64,000 nt of DNA, taken from assembly GCF_016793595.1 (NCBI RefSeq), contig NZ_JAEULY010000009.1:434001-498000 (forward strand). The letters are read 5' to 3'. A program made the position numbers and the translations under genes. The stretch is from Phreatobacter sp. (GTDB taxonomy: Bacteria; Pseudomonadota; Alphaproteobacteria; Rhizobiales; Phreatobacteraceae). The first letter of the stretch is position 1, and each line of letters begins with the position of its first letter. The notes under the pieces were generated by a model. It saw only the letters and a list, made by a program, of their open reading frames with translations, was not told where the DNA came from and did not search any database. Positions 8,381 to 17,670 of the stretch are shown here, piece by piece.

Positions 8381-9202
8381 ATGAACGCGCCCTCCCCGGC
8401 TCCGACGACCGGCCACAGAATTCTCGCCCGGCAGGATGCCGGCGGCGTCGCGACGCTGACCATGGACGATCCGTCGAGCCGCAACAGCCTGTCGGAAGCC
8501 ATGCTCGCGGCGCTGTCGGAAACGCTGCGCGCCATCGCGGCGGACAGTTCGGTGCGCGCCGTGGTGCTGACGGCCGTCGGACCGGTCTATTCGTCGGGCC
8601 ACAACCTCAAGGAAATGACCGCGCGCCGCGCCGACGCCGATCGCGGCCGCGCCTATTACGCCGACATCATGGGCCGCTGCTCCTCGATGATGCAGCAGAT
8701 CGTCAACCTGCCGCAGCCGGTCATCGCCGCCGTGCAGGGTCTGGCGACCGCCGCCGGCTGCCAGCTTGTCGCCTCCTGCGATCTCGCCGTCGCCTCGTCG
8801 GAAGCGCGCTTCTGCACGCCCGGCGTCAATTTCGGCCTGTTCTGCTCGACGCCGATGGTCGCGCTCTCGCGCAACGTCGCGCCCAAGCACGCCATGGAAA
8901 TGCTGCTGCTGGGACAGCCTATCCCGGCGGAGGAGGCTCACCGCATGGGCCTCGTCAACCGCGTGGTGCCGGCGGGCGAGGAAGTACCGGCGGCTCAGGC
9001 GCTCGCCACCGTCATCGCCGCGAAATCGGCGCTGACCGTGAAAACCGGCAAGACCGCCTTCTATCGGCAAATCGACATGACCTTGGCCGAGGCCTACGAC
9101 CACGCCAGCGCCGTGATGGTCGAGAACATGCTGGCGCGCGATGCCGCCGAGGGCATCGAAGCGCTGCTGGGCAAGCGCGAACCGCGATGGGAGGATCGGT
9201 GA
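8381..9202 (+). CDS. Enoyl-CoA hydratase/isomerase family protein
   Basis: About 273 residues of the crotonase fold. The CoA-binding and oxyanion motifs are SSGHNLKEM (A/S-G-x-D-like position near residue 75) and VQGLATAAGCQLVASCDLAVAS, the most conserved segment of the family. FGLFCSTPMVALSRNV and AHRMGLVNRVVPAGE follow in order. Hydration of 2-enoyl-CoA is the default role. The usual catalytic glutamates are not obvious, so another crotonase reaction is possible. AAGGCGG six bases upstream favours the ATG at 8381 over two upstream in-frame codons. Its stop overlaps the start of the CoA-binding gene. Confidence 0.88.
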   Translation: MNAPSPAPTTGHRILARQDAGGVATLTMDDPSSRNSLSEAMLAALSETLRAIAADSSVRAVVLTAVGPVYSSGHNLKEMTARRADADRGRAYYADIMGRCSSMMQQIVNLPQPVIAAVQGLATAAGCQLVASCDLAVASSEARFCTPGVNFGLFCSTPMVALSRNVAPKHAMEMLLLGQPIPAEEAHRMGLVNRVVPAGEEVPAAQALATVIAAKSALTVKTGKTAFYRQIDMTLAEAYDHASAVMVENMLARDAAEGIEALLGKREPRWEDR

Positions 9203-9750
9203 ACCACGACAGCTACGCCGACGACGCCATTCGCGGCATCCTCGCCTCGGTGAAGTCCATCGCCATGGTCGGCGCTTCGGCGAACGAGGTCCGGCCAAGC
9301 TTCTTCGTGCTCAAATACCTGGCTGACCGCGGCTATCGCGTCCATCCGATCAATCCCGGCCTCGCGGGGAAGGAAATCCTCGGCCGCACCGTCTATGCGA
9401 CGCTGAAGGATGTTCCGGAGCCGATCGACATGGTCGACATCTTCCGCAACTCGGAGGCCGCCGCCGGCGTCGTGGATGAAGCCCTCGCTCTCGATCCGAA
9501 GCCTGGCGTCATCTGGATGCAGCTCTCCGTGCGCAACGACGACGCGGCCGCGAGGGCCGAAGCCGCCGGCCTGAAAGTGGTCATGAACCGCTGCCCGAAG
9601 ATCGAGCTCGGGCGACTCTCCTCCGAGATCGCCTGGATGGGCGTCAACTCGCGGACCATCTCGGCCAAGCGCGCACCGCAGCTCAAGGAAGGCAAGTTCC
9701 AGAAGCTGGGCCTGCGGCAGACTTTCGGTTCCGGCCCGAGCGGAAAGTAG
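9199..9750 (+). CDS. CoA-binding (YccU-like) Rossmann protein
   Basis: 183 residues. VKSIAMVGASANEVRPSFFVLKYL is the nucleotide-binding loop of the CoA_binding_2 family (YccU type), followed by YRVHPINPGLAGKEILG, VDMVDIFRNSEAAAGVVDEAL and VIWMQLSVRN...GLKVVMNRCPKIE. The GTG start at 9199 overlaps the stop of the hydratase gene in a GTGA unit and has GGAGG upstream, so the two genes are translationally coupled. Members bind CoA as free-standing subunits related to succinyl-CoA synthetase alpha; the physiological role is poorly known. Confidence 0.85.
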   Translation: MNHDSYADDAIRGILASVKSIAMVGASANEVRPSFFVLKYLADRGYRVHPINPGLAGKEILGRTVYATLKDVPEPIDMVDIFRNSEAAAGVVDEALALDPKPGVIWMQLSVRNDDAAARAEAAGLKVVMNRCPKIELGRLSSEIAWMGVNSRTISAKRAPQLKEGKFQKLGLRQTFGSGPSGK

Positions 9751-9764
9751 AAAATTTCATTCGC

Positions 9765-9834
9765 TTGACGCTCGCATGAGCGCCAAACTAGAAAAACAAT
9801 CCCTGTACGGGGATGAAACAGGCCGCCTTGCGGC
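9765..9834 (+). promoter_or_regulatory. Candidate promoter and triple-hairpin leader of metY
   Basis: TTGACG (9765-9770) and TAGAAA (9789-9794) are separated by 18 bases. The inverted repeat CGCTC-gcat-GAGCG (9769-9782) lies over the -35 and spacer, where an operator would be. Two more hairpins follow before the Shine-Dalgarno: ATCCC/GGGAT (9799-9803 with 9810-9814) and GCCGC/GCGGC (9822-9826 with 9830-9834). No SAM-II consensus was recognised. Confidence 0.45.
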
Positions 9835-9849
9835 ACTCAGGAGGATATG

Positions 9850-11133
9850 ATGGCCGATCGCGTTCCGGGCTTCTCGACCCTTGCCGTTCACGCAGGCGCG
9901 CAGCCCGACCCGACCACCGGCGCGCGCGCGACGCCCATTTACCAGACGACCTCCTTCGTGTTCGACGATGTCGACCACGCGGCCTCGCTGTTCGGCCTGC
10001 AGGCCTTCGGCAACATCTATACCCGCATCGGCAACCCGACCAACGCCGTGCTGGAGGAGCGCGTTGCCGCGCTTGAAGGCGGCACGGCGGCGCTCGGCGT
10101 CGCATCCGGCCATGCCGCGCAGTTCCTCGTCTTCCACGCCCTGTTGCAGCCGGGCGACGAATTCGTCGCGTCGAAGAAGCTCTATGGCGGCTCGATCAAC
10201 CAGTTCAACCACTCCTACAAGAGCTTCGACTGGCGCGTGACCTGGGCCGATCAGGACGACCTCGCCTCCTTCGAGAAGGCGGTGACGCCGAAGACCAAGG
10301 CGATTTTCATCGAGAGCATCGCCAATCCCGCCGGCAACATCACCGACATTGCCGGCATTTCGGCCATCGCGAAGAAGCACGGCATCCCGCTGATCGTCGA
10401 CAACACGCTGGCGACCCCCTACCTGATCAAGCCGTTCGAGCACGGCGCCGACATCGTCGTGCATTCGGCCACCAAGTTCCTCGGCGGCCACGGCAATTCC
10501 ATCGGCGGCGTCATCGTCGATGGCGGCTCGTTCGACTGGATCAAGTCGGGCCGCTACCCGTTCCTGACCGCGCCGCGCCCGGAATATGGCGGCATCGTCC
10601 TCGCCGAGACCTTCGGCAATTTCGCCTTCGCCATCGCCGTGCGCGTGCTCGGCCTGCGCGATCTGGGGCCGGCGCTGTCGCCGTTCAACGCCTTCCAGAT
10701 CCTCACCGGCATCGAGACGCTGCCGCTGCGCATGGAGCGCCACTCGGCCAATGCGCTGAAGGTCGCGGAGTTCCTGTCGAAGCACCCGAAGGTCGCCTGG
10801 GTCAGCTATCCCGGCCTGCCGACCGACAAGGGCCATGCGCTGGCGAAGAAATATGCCCCGAAGGGCGCCGGCGCCGTCTTCACCTTCGGCCTCAAGGGCG
10901 GTTTCGATGCCGGCGTGAAGCTGGTGTCGGAGGTGAAGCTGTTCTCGCACCTAGCCAATGTCGGCGACACGCGTTCGCTGGTGATCCATCCGGCCTCGAC
11001 CACCCACCGCCAGCTCTCGGACGAGCAGAAGACGCTGGCCGGCGCCGGTCCGGAGGTGGTGCGCCTGTCCATCGGCATCGAGGACGCCGCCGACATCATC
11101 GCCGACCTGGAGAGCGCGCTCTCGGCGGTGTGA
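9850..11133 (+). CDS. metY: O-acetylhomoserine (thiol)-lyase
   Basis: 427 residues of the Cys/Met metabolism PLP family. The Schiff-base lysine is in [13 protein letters not shown] (about K209), and the PLP phosphate and ring contacts lie in [25 protein letters not shown] and [20 protein letters not shown]. The length and the [23 protein letters not shown] segment fit O-acetylhomoserine sulfhydrylase rather than cystathionine gamma-synthase. It makes homocysteine from O-acetylhomoserine and sulfide. AGGAGG is five bases before the second of two tandem ATGs, which decides the start. The gene is monocistronic behind a structured leader and converges on the heme A synthase gene. Confidence 0.92.
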   Translation: MADRVPGFSTLAVHAGAQPDPTTGARATPIYQTTSFVFDDVDHAASLFGLQAFGNIYTRIGNPTNAVLEERVAALEGGTAALGVASGHAAQFLVFHALLQPGDEFVASKKLYGGSINQFNHSYKSFDWRVTWADQDDLASFEKAVTPKTKAIFIESIANPAGNITDIAGISAIAKKHGIPLIVDNTLATPYLIKPFEHGADIVVHSATKFLGGHGNSIGGVIVDGGSFDWIKSGRYPFLTAPRPEYGGIVLAETFGNFAFAIAVRVLGLRDLGPALSPFNAFQILTGIETLPLRMERHSANALKVAEFLSKHPKVAWVSYPGLPTDKGHALAKKYAPKGAGAVFTFGLKGGFDAGVKLVSEVKLFSHLANVGDTRSLVIHPASTTHRQLSDEQKTLAGAGPEVVRLSIGIEDAADIIADLESALSAV

Positions 11134-11137
11134 GCGC

Positions 11138-12223
11138 CTATTCCGCCGGGAGGGCGCGGGCCATCGGCTCGCGTCCTGCCCGCCGTGCCCGCGTCAGGCC
11201 GTGGACATGCGCGAGCGCGTGGCCGAGGACCAGCACCGCGAAGCCCTGATGAGCGAGGCCCGCCCAGAGCGGCACGACCAGCATCAGCGTCACGATGCCG
11301 ATCACCGCCTGCGCGGCGATCAGCCCGAACAGCACCACCGCCCCCTTCGCAAAGGCGGTGCCGCGCGCGGCGAGCATGTGCCACAGGGCCAGAGCGAGCA
11401 GAGCATAGGCGGCGAGGCGGTGGTTGAACTGCACCAGCGCCAGCGAATCGACGAAGGCCTCCGCGACGGTCGGCCGGTCGAACAGCACGTTGGCGGGCGG
11501 AATCCACGCGCCGTCCATCAGCGGCCAGTCGTTGAAGCGCATGCCCGCGCGGTTGCCCGCGACCAGCGCGCCGAGCGCGATCTGAAGCGCCAGCAGCGCC
11601 AGCACCGCGATGCCGCCCCAGCGAACCCGGTCGGGCGGCGCTTCGCGCTCCCTACCCTGTCCGAGTCCCAGCGCCACCCACACCAGCAGCGCGAAGATCA
11701 GGCAGGCGAGCGTCAGGTGGAACATCAGCTTGAGCGGCGCGACATAGACCATGCCGGGCTCAAGGCCCGACGCGACCATGAGCCAGCCGACGAGGCCCTG
11801 AACGCCCATCAGGACGCCGATGCCGAAGGTCGCCGCCGCCAGCCGGCCGCGCAGCCAGCCCTTGGCGACGAAGAACAGCCAGGGCAGCAGCATGGCCGCG
11901 CCGATCAGCCGGCCGAGAAAGCGGTGCGCCCATTCCCACCAGAAGATGAACTGGAAATCGCCCAGGCTCATGCCGCGGTTGATCGCGTCATATTGCGGGC
12001 TCGCCCGGTACTTGGCGAACTCCTCCAGCCATTGCGCATGCGACAGCGGTGGCAGCGCGCCGGTCACCGGCTTCCATTCGGTGATCGACAGGCCGGAATC
12101 GGTCAGCCGCGTCGCACCGCCCACCACGACGATCGCGAAGACAAGCGCCGCCACGCCGAACAGCCACAACCGCACGATGCGGTCGGACTGCGGGCTCGCG
12201 GAACGCGCTGCAACGGCCGTCAT
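11138..12223 (-). CDS. ctaA: Heme A synthase (COX15/CtaA)
   Basis: 361 residues with about eight membrane helices. VVVGGATRLTDSGLSITEWKPVTGALPPL near the N-terminus and FWWEWAHRFLGRLIG are the two strongest COX15 signatures, the latter giving one of the heme-ligand histidines. The second half repeats the pattern with VQFNHRLAAYALL and LAHQGFAVLVLGHAL. The enzyme oxidises the C8 methyl of heme O to make heme A for cytochrome c oxidase. The ATG at 12223 has GGAGG upstream; the longer frame to 12343 runs through non-coding sequence. The length and absence of the Bacillus-type cysteine pair fit the alphaproteobacterial type. Confidence 0.93.
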   Translation of the reverse strand: MTAVAARSASPQSDRIVRLWLFGVAALVFAIVVVGGATRLTDSGLSITEWKPVTGALPPLSHAQWLEEFAKYRASPQYDAINRGMSLGDFQFIFWWEWAHRFLGRLIGAAMLLPWLFFVAKGWLRGRLAAATFGIGVLMGVQGLVGWLMVASGLEPGMVYVAPLKLMFHLTLACLIFALLVWVALGLGQGREREAPPDRVRWGGIAVLALLALQIALGALVAGNRAGMRFNDWPLMDGAWIPPANVLFDRPTVAEAFVDSLALVQFNHRLAAYALLALALWHMLAARGTAFAKGAVVLFGLIAAQAVIGIVTLMLVVPLWAGLAHQGFAVLVLGHALAHVHGLTRARRAGREPMARALPAE

Positions 12224-12311
12224 GCGGCAAACCTCCGGCTTGTGATGGGCACCGCCGGAGAGATATAGACCCGGCCGGTGCCGAACAAGGCACGCCGGAC
12301 CGGACCTCTTC

Positions 12312-12533
12312 ATGCGCCAGCGCACCCGCAAGCTCTTCGGCACCGTCCTGCTCGTCGCCTGGGTGGCGTTCTACGCCCTCCTGGTCATGGCGATCATGCA
12401 CAATGCCGTGCGCCGCTTCGGCCCGGTCGGCGAGCCGGTCTTCTATGCGCTGGCCGGCATCGCCTGGATTCCGGTGGCCATGCTGGTCATCTGGTGGATG
12501 GCCAAACCCGATCCGGATGACGAGACTGCCTGA
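12312..12533 (+). CDS. DUF2842 family small membrane protein
   Basis: 73 residues with two hydrophobic helices (about residues 8-28 and 44-64) separated by a short basic loop, and an acidic tail PDPDDETA. The N-terminal pattern MRQRTRKLFGTVLLVAWV is typical of DUF2842, a family largely restricted to alphaproteobacteria and without an assigned function. It lies between ctaA and panC and may share a transcript with panC, 30 bases downstream. Confidence 0.82.
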   Translation: MRQRTRKLFGTVLLVAWVAFYALLVMAIMHNAVRRFGPVGEPVFYALAGIAWIPVAMLVIWWMAKPDPDDETA

Positions 12534-12563
12534 CCTTCGCAGTCGCAGCATCGGAGTTCCGCC

Positions 12564-13415
12564 TTGACCGCCATCGCGCCGGCCATCGCCCGCACCGTCC
12601 CCGACCTTCGCGCCCTCGTCGCCTCGTGGCGAGCCCGGGGCAAGCGCGTCGGCCTCGTGCCCACGATGGGCGCCCTCCACGCCGGGCATATCTCGCTGGT
12701 CGAAATCGCCCGACGTCACGCCGACCGGGTGATCGTCTCGATCTTCGTCAACCCGACCCAGTTCGCCCCGAGCGAGGATTTCTCGAAATATCCCCGCACC
12801 TTCGAGGCGGATCTCGCGAAGCTGACCGAGATCGGCGCCGACGCGGTCTATGCCCCGACCGTCGAGGTCATGTACCCGCCGGACGCGGCCACGACCGTCA
12901 GCCTGAAGGGGCCTGCAACGGCGGGTCTGGAGGACGTCTCGCGACCCTTCCACTTCGCGGGTGTCGCCACCATCGTCGCCAAGCTGTTCACGCAGTCGGC
13001 TCCCGATGTGGCCGTCTTCGGCGAGAAGGATTTCCAGCAGCTCGCCGTGATCCGCCGCATGGCCGCCGACCTCGATTTGCCGGTGGAGGTGATCGGAGCG
13101 CCGACCGTGCGCGAGCCGGACGGCCTCGCCATGTCCTCGCGCAACGTCTACCTCTCCCCCGAAAATCGCGCGAAAGCGCCGGAGCTGCACCGCATCATGC
13201 GGGCCTGCTCGTCCGGCATCGCCGCCGGAGGAGCGCCGGAAAGCGCCCTCGCCCACGCCCGCGAGGCGATCGCGGCCGCCGGCTTTGCGCCCGACTATCT
13301 GGAACTGCGCGATGCCGCCGACCTCGGCGAACCGCGCCCCGGCCGGCCCCGCAGGCTGCTGGCTGCGGCGACGCTCGGCGCGACGAGATTGATCGACAAT
13401 ATCGCCGTCGATTGA
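12564..13415 (+). CDS. panC: Pantothenate synthetase
   Basis: 283 residues, the family's usual length. The nucleotidyltransferase HIGH-type motif is in PTMGALHAGHISLVEIA. FVNPTQFAPSEDFSKYPR, the FGEKDFQQLAVIRRM segment and the pyrophosphate-binding SSRNVYLSPENR loop follow in the expected order. The enzyme joins pantoate and beta-alanine with ATP for CoA synthesis. The start codon appears to be TTG at 12564, with GGAG eight bases upstream; no ATG is available before the HIGH motif. panB is not next to it here. Confidence 0.95.
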   Translation: MTAIAPAIARTVPDLRALVASWRARGKRVGLVPTMGALHAGHISLVEIARRHADRVIVSIFVNPTQFAPSEDFSKYPRTFEADLAKLTEIGADAVYAPTVEVMYPPDAATTVSLKGPATAGLEDVSRPFHFAGVATIVAKLFTQSAPDVAVFGEKDFQQLAVIRRMAADLDLPVEVIGAPTVREPDGLAMSSRNVYLSPENRAKAPELHRIMRACSSGIAAGGAPESALAHAREAIAAAGFAPDYLELRDAADLGEPRPGRPRRLLAAATLGATRLIDNIAVD

Positions 13416-13430
13416 CGCAGGCGGCGCCCG

Positions 13431-14354
13431 TCAGCGAACGACAATCGCCTGATCGAGCCGCTTCCGGCATTCCGTCAGTTCGTAGATCGCCGCCTGAAGC
13501 CTGCGGACATCATCGGCGCTGAGCCGGCGCGACGCGGGTTGGGCCGGCGCGGGTTCGGCGGCCTGCGACGGCATCCGCCGCTCCTCGGGCGGCGATGCCA
13601 CTTCCGCTGCCCGGTGGGCCATTTCAGGGGCTGCCGCCGGGCGTGCCGGAGCGCGGAAATCAGCGGCGCCGGCGGCAGCTCTCGTTTCGCTGCCGGCTGC
13701 CTCGCCAGCATGCGACGCGCGGGCATCCGCCGTCGCGGCCTCGCGACGAACCGGCCCGTCCAGCACGGGCTCGCGCCGGAACGCCGCGAAAGGCCGTTCG
13801 CCGTAATTGTCGCCGCCGAGCGGCCGGCCGGCAGGCTCGGCGTCGAGCGCCAGCGGCGGCCGGACCGGGTCGGCCCGCTCGCCTCGGAACAGTCCCTTGA
13901 GACCGGAGCGAAGCCCGTGCTGGGCCGGTGCCGCCGGCTCGTCCGGCTCCATGTCGGCATCCGCCGCATCGTCGGGCCCGATCTCGTCCTCGGCCATGGC
14001 GCCGCGCGCCGAAGCTCCGGGGCTGATCATGTCCGAGCCGATGATCTCGGGGCCCTTGGGCTTCGGCAGACCCGCCGCGCCCTCGCCGCGCCCAAGCGCC
14101 TGGATGGCCTTGACCCCGCTCTCCTTGATGATCCGCTGGACACCGCGGATCGTATAGCCCTCGCCGTAGAGCAGGTGGCGGATGCCCTTCAGGAGGTCGA
14201 TATCCTCGGGACGGTAATAGCGCCGGCCGCCGCCGCGCTTCAGCGGCTTGATCTGGGCAAACCGCGTCTCCCAGAAACGCAGGACGTGCTGGGGCAGATC
14301 GAGGTCGTCGGCGACCTCGCTGATCGTGCGATATGCGTCCGGTGCCTTGTCCAC
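13431..14354 (-). CDS. MerR-family transcriptional regulator (alphaproteobacterial, plsX-fabH-ihfA linked)
   Basis: Residues 1-75 form a MerR winged helix: [25 protein letters not shown] followed by the [33 protein letters not shown] wing and second helix. The remaining 230 residues are low-complexity, rich in Ala, Pro, Glu and Arg, with no effector domain I recognise. This regulator is conserved behind ihfA in many alphaproteobacteria, but its targets are unknown. The start is either TTG 14357 or GTG 14354; the GGA seven bases upstream favours GTG. It shares direction with ihfA, fabH and plsX and is probably the last gene of that group. Confidence 0.85.
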   Translation of the reverse strand: MDKAPDAYRTISEVADDLDLPQHVLRFWETRFAQIKPLKRGGGRRYYRPEDIDLLKGIRHLLYGEGYTIRGVQRIIKESGVKAIQALGRGEGAAGLPKPKGPEIIGSDMISPGASARGAMAEDEIGPDDAADADMEPDEPAAPAQHGLRSGLKGLFRGERADPVRPPLALDAEPAGRPLGGDNYGERPFAAFRREPVLDGPVRREAATADARASHAGEAAGSETRAAAGAADFRAPARPAAAPEMAHRAAEVASPPEERRMPSQAAEPAPAQPASRRLSADDVRRLQAAIYELTECRKRLDQAIVVR

Positions 14355-14495
14355 CAATCAATCCGGTTTTTCGCGAGAGTGCCCGAAGGTCATAGCCATA
14401 CCGGGCGGCGGAACGGTGGCGGATTCGTGTCCGCGCGGCAATCGCGAATGACGCTAGGAAAGGTTCAAATTTCGGGCTGGCCCGACAGCGAGGAC

Positions 14496-14810
14496 TCAGT
14501 CCTTCAGGCCTTCGCCGCTCTGGCCGTTGATCTGGGCCTTCAGGATGTTCGACGGCTTGAAAACCATGACGCGACGCGGCGCGATGGGCACTTCCTGGCC
14601 GGTCTTGGGGTTGCGCCCGATGCGCTCGCCCTTGGAGCGGACGATGAACGAGCCGAACGACGACAGCTTCACCGTCTCCCCGTCGGCGAGACAGTCGGTC
14701 ATCTCTTTCAGAACGAGTTCGACGAGCTGCGCCGATTCGGTCCGCGACAGTCCGACCTTCTGATAGACGGCCTCGCAAAGATCAGCGCGCGTGACGGTCT
14801 TGCCCGCCAT
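14496..14810 (-). CDS. ihfA: Integration host factor subunit alpha
   Basis: 104 residues. [21 protein letters not shown] is the helical dimerisation region; [30 protein letters not shown] and [13 protein letters not shown] form the beta arms whose conserved Pro in the RNPKTG loop intercalates and bends DNA. This identifies an HU/IHF protein, and the length and C-terminal tail fit IHF alpha. The heterodimer with IhfB shapes promoters, replication origins and recombination sites. The start at 14810 is preceded by a run of ten G residues acting as the Shine-Dalgarno, which is unusual. Located between fabH and the MerR gene. Confidence 0.93.
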   Translation of the reverse strand: MAGKTVTRADLCEAVYQKVGLSRTESAQLVELVLKEMTDCLADGETVKLSSFGSFIVRSKGERIGRNPKTGQEVPIAPRRVMVFKPSNILKAQINGQSGEGLKD

Positions 14811-14815
14811 ATCGA

Positions 14816-14825
14816 CCCCCCCCCC
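14816..14825 (-). promoter_or_regulatory. Homopolymeric G10 tract at the ihfA Shine-Dalgarno
   Basis: On the coding strand ten consecutive G residues stand five bases before the ihfA ATG and are the only SD-like sequence. Tracts of this length are prone to slippage and would change SD spacing or strength. Sequencing error in the tract is a possible alternative. Confidence 0.6.
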
Positions 14826-14948
14826 AGGACCCATGCCTCAATCGCGGCCGGATCGACCGGCCGCATTGCCGCCATCCGCCTTATCACTCTGATTTCATTA
14901 TCACTATGGGTTCGACACGCGACGGTCAACCCGTCCGCGCTGGCATCG

Positions 14949-15923
14949 TCACCAGCGGATCAGCGCCGAACCCCAGGTGAAGCCGCCGCCCATGGCCTCC
15001 AGCATGACGAGATCGCCCTGTTTGATCCGCCCGTCCTTCACGGCGACATCCAGCGCCAACGGAATGGAGGCGGCAGACGTATTGCCGTGACGGTCGACGG
15101 TGATGACCACCTTCTCCGGCGCGATCTTCAGCTTCTCGGCCGAGGCGTCGATGATCCGCTTGTTGGCCTGGTGCGGCACGAACCAGTCGAGGTCCTCGGA
15201 GGTCGTTCCGGTCGCGGCGTAGGCGTCATTCATCACGTCGGTGATCATGCCGACGGCGTGCTTGAAGACCTCGCGGCCCTCCATGCGCAGATGTCCGACC
15301 GTTCCCGTCAGCGAGGGGCCGCCATCGACGTAGAGCTTCGGCGTGTGCCGACCGTCCGAACGCAGATGCGTCGTCAGCACGCCCCTGCCAGCGGTGCCGT
15401 CCGGCTGGTCCTGCGCCTCGAGCACGATCGCGCCGGCGCCGTCGCCGAACAGCACGCAGGTCGTGCGGTCGGTCCAGTCGAGGATGCGCGAGAAGGTCTC
15501 GGCGCCGATGACCAGTGCCCGCTTGTGGCTGCCCGAGCGCAGGAACTTGTCCGCCGTCGTGACGCCGAAAACGAAGCCCGAGCACACTGCCTGGAGGTCG
15601 AAGGCAACGCCGTGGCGGATGCCCAGCCGGTCCTGGATCGCGGTTGCCGAGGCCGGAAATGTCCGGTCCGGGGTCGATGTCGCCAGCACGATCAGATCGA
15701 TGTCCTGCGCGTCGAGGCCGGCATGGGCGAGCGCCGCCTGCGCGGCCTTCAGCCCGAGTTCGGCGGTGGTCTCGCCCTCGGCCGCGATATGCCGCTGGCG
15801 GATGCCCGAACGCTGGACGATCCAGTCGTCGGACGTATCGACCATGGTCGACAGTTCGGCATTTGTCAGGACACGGGCGGGCAGATGACTGCCCACGCCG
15901 CGCACCACGGAACGGCGTGTCAC
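14949..15923 (-). CDS. fabH: Beta-ketoacyl-ACP synthase III
   Basis: 324 residues. The Cys of the Cys-His-Asn triad is in [20 protein letters not shown], the His in [15 protein letters not shown] and the Asn in [15 protein letters not shown]. The N-terminal [26 protein letters not shown] is also diagnostic. FabH starts fatty-acid synthesis by condensing acetyl-CoA (or another short acyl-CoA) with malonyl-ACP. The GTG start overlaps the plsX stop by four bases, so the two are translationally coupled. Confidence 0.96.
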   Translation of the reverse strand: MTRRSVVRGVGSHLPARVLTNAELSTMVDTSDDWIVQRSGIRQRHIAAEGETTAELGLKAAQAALAHAGLDAQDIDLIVLATSTPDRTFPASATAIQDRLGIRHGVAFDLQAVCSGFVFGVTTADKFLRSGSHKRALVIGAETFSRILDWTDRTTCVLFGDGAGAIVLEAQDQPDGTAGRGVLTTHLRSDGRHTPKLYVDGGPSLTGTVGHLRMEGREVFKHAVGMITDVMNDAYAATGTTSEDLDWFVPHQANKRIIDASAEKLKIAPEKVVITVDRHGNTSAASIPLALDVAVKDGRIKQGDLVMLEAMGGGFTWGSALIRW

Positions 15924-16984
15924 GATGCGGCCTCGAGGGGAGCGGCCGGGGCTTCCGGCCGGGATGCATGATAGGCGTCGAGCATGGACCGAATCTTCGA
16001 CTGGAGGTCGTAGCGCGCCATGTCGTAGGCGACATCGACCGCGCTGGCGAAGCCGAGCGGATCGGTGCCGCCATGGCTCTTGATCACGACGCCGTTGAGG
16101 CCGAGGAACACCGCGCCATTGCTCTTGCGCGGGTCCATCTTCTCACGAAGCGTCGAGAATGCGTTACGGGCGAGCAGATAGCCGAGGCGCGAGCGCCAGG
16201 TGCGGGCCATGGCCGCGCGCAGATATTCGCCGATCTGCTTGGCCGTGCCCTCGCCGGTCTTCAGGGCGATATTGCCGGTGAAACCCTCGGTGACGATCAC
16301 GTCGGTCACGCCCTTGCCGATATCGTCGCCCTCGACGAAGCCGCGGTAGTCGAGCCCCGGAATGGGCGTGTCGCGCAACATCTGGCCGGCTTCGCGGATG
16401 AATTCGAGGCCCTTGACCTCCTCGACGCCGATATTGAGCAGGCCGACCGTCGGCGTTTCGAGATCGAAGACGACGCGCGCCATGGCCGCGCCCATCACGG
16501 CCATGTCGACCAGCGCCCGCGCATCGGCGCCGATCGAGGCGCCCATGTCGAGCACGATGGATTCGCCCCGGAGCGTCGGCCAGAGCGCGGCGAGCGCCGG
16601 GCGCTCGATGCCTTCCATGGTCTTCAGGTTGAAGGCCGCCATGGCCATCAGCGCGCCGGTATTGCCGGCCGAGACGGCGGCGGCGGCGCGCCCGAACTTC
16701 ACCTCGTCCATGGCCTTCCACATCGACGAGACACGCCGGCCGTAGCGCAGCGCCTTGGACGGCTTGTCATCCATCCTGATGGCGATGTCGGTATGGACGA
16801 TCTCGGAATGCGCCTTGACTCGCGGATTGGCGGCCAGCAGCGGCGTGATCTGGCGCTCGTCGCCGACCAGCACGAACTCGATGTCGCGGTGCCGCGACAG
16901 CGCGATCTCGGCGCCGGGCACGACGACGGACGGGCCGAAATCGCCCCCCATCACATCGAGCGCCAGTCTGACCTTTTCCGACAT
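15920..16984 (-). CDS. plsX: Phosphate acyltransferase PlsX
   Basis: About 354 residues. [24 protein letters not shown] is the PlsX N-terminal signature. [33 protein letters not shown] and [23 protein letters not shown] complete the family pattern. The enzyme makes acyl-phosphate from acyl-ACP for the PlsY step of phospholipid synthesis and acts at the membrane surface. I took the ATG at 16984 because [15 protein letters not shown] is the conserved beginning and a GGA lies seven bases upstream; an in-frame ATG at 17017 is possible. Second of the DUF177-plsX-fabH group. Confidence 0.95.
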   Translation of the reverse strand: MSEKVRLALDVMGGDFGPSVVVPGAEIALSRHRDIEFVLVGDERQITPLLAANPRVKAHSEIVHTDIAIRMDDKPSKALRYGRRVSSMWKAMDEVKFGRAAAAVSAGNTGALMAMAAFNLKTMEGIERPALAALWPTLRGESIVLDMGASIGADARALVDMAVMGAAMARVVFDLETPTVGLLNIGVEEVKGLEFIREAGQMLRDTPIPGLDYRGFVEGDDIGKGVTDVIVTEGFTGNIALKTGEGTAKQIGEYLRAAMARTWRSRLGYLLARNAFSTLREKMDPRKSNGAVFLGLNGVVIKSHGGTDPLGFASAVDVAYDMARYDLQSKIRSMLDAYHASRPEAPAAPLEAAS

Positions 16985-17121
16985 CGTCACGTCCGTTCGC
17001 GCGGCGCTCTGCGCCATTCAAGACCGCGCGGCAGCGACCGACGCAGGGAGCCGGGACAATAGCGGCTGCCCGCGCCTGCACAAGAGGCGGGCAGGCCGGA
17101 TCGGTTCATTCGCCGCGTCAT

Positions 17122-17670
17122 TCAACCGCCACGCTTCAGTTTGGCGAGGCCGGCAAAGGCCGAGCCTTCGCCCGCGCCTTCCGGAGCCTCGAAGGCGACG
17201 CCCGGCTTGCGCGGATAGGGATCGACGCCGAGCGCGAGGAATTCCGCCGCGATGGCCGCCGCGTCGATGGCGCCCCCGACCAGCGGATCATCGGCGGCGA
17301 CCGAGGCGTCGATCGCCATGCCCTCGTCCTCGTCATGGACGAGATGCGGCTTCAGCATCGCCTCGGGGCGGAAACTCGCCTCGACTTCCTCGTCGATCTC
17401 GTTTTCCACGGGATCGAGGGTGACGACGCAGATCTGCCCGACCGTCGCGCGCACCCTGCCCTCGACGGCCAGGCCATCGCCGCGATAGGGCTTCACGTGC
17501 AGATCGACGTCGAGCTCCGACATCGATTCGACGCCGATGGCGGCGGCAAAGGCCGCCAGTTCCGCCGCGGCGAGCCCGCGCTTGCGGACATGGACGCCGC
17601 CAGCGGGAACGTCGGCGATGCGCACCGGCCAGCGCGGCAGGCCCTCTCCGGTTGGCGATTTGCCGGTCAT
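17122..17670 (-). CDS. YceD/DUF177 family protein
   Basis: 182 residues. The core GQICVVTLDPVENEIDEEVEASFRP carries the Cys and the acidic stretch of the YceD/DUF177 family, and the C-terminal DPYPRKPGVAF is the conserved end of the alphaproteobacterial version. The family is encoded next to rpmF or plsX in many bacteria and is linked with 23S rRNA accumulation, but rpmF is absent from this locus. Its first four bases overlap the end of the chaperone gene upstream (ATGA), and plsX follows after 137 bases. Confidence 0.85.
   Translation of the reverse strand: MTGKSPTGEGLPRWPVRIADVPAGGVHVRKRGLAAAELAAFAAAIGVESMSELDVDLHVKPYRGDGLAVEGRVRATVGQICVVTLDPVENEIDEEVEASFRPEAMLKPHLVHDEDEGMAIDASVAADDPLVGGAIDAAAIAAEFLALGVDPYPRKPGVAFEAPEGAGEGSAFAGLAKLKRGG

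Noticed and set aside
9765..9850. SAM-II riboswitch upstream of metY
   Set aside because: The expected conserved 3' GCTAAA-type core and pseudoknot pairing are not present.
13539..15971. An 810-codon plus-strand frame across the MerR, ihfA and fabH genes
   Set aside because: Antisense shadow of three well-identified minus-strand genes; low-complexity translation.
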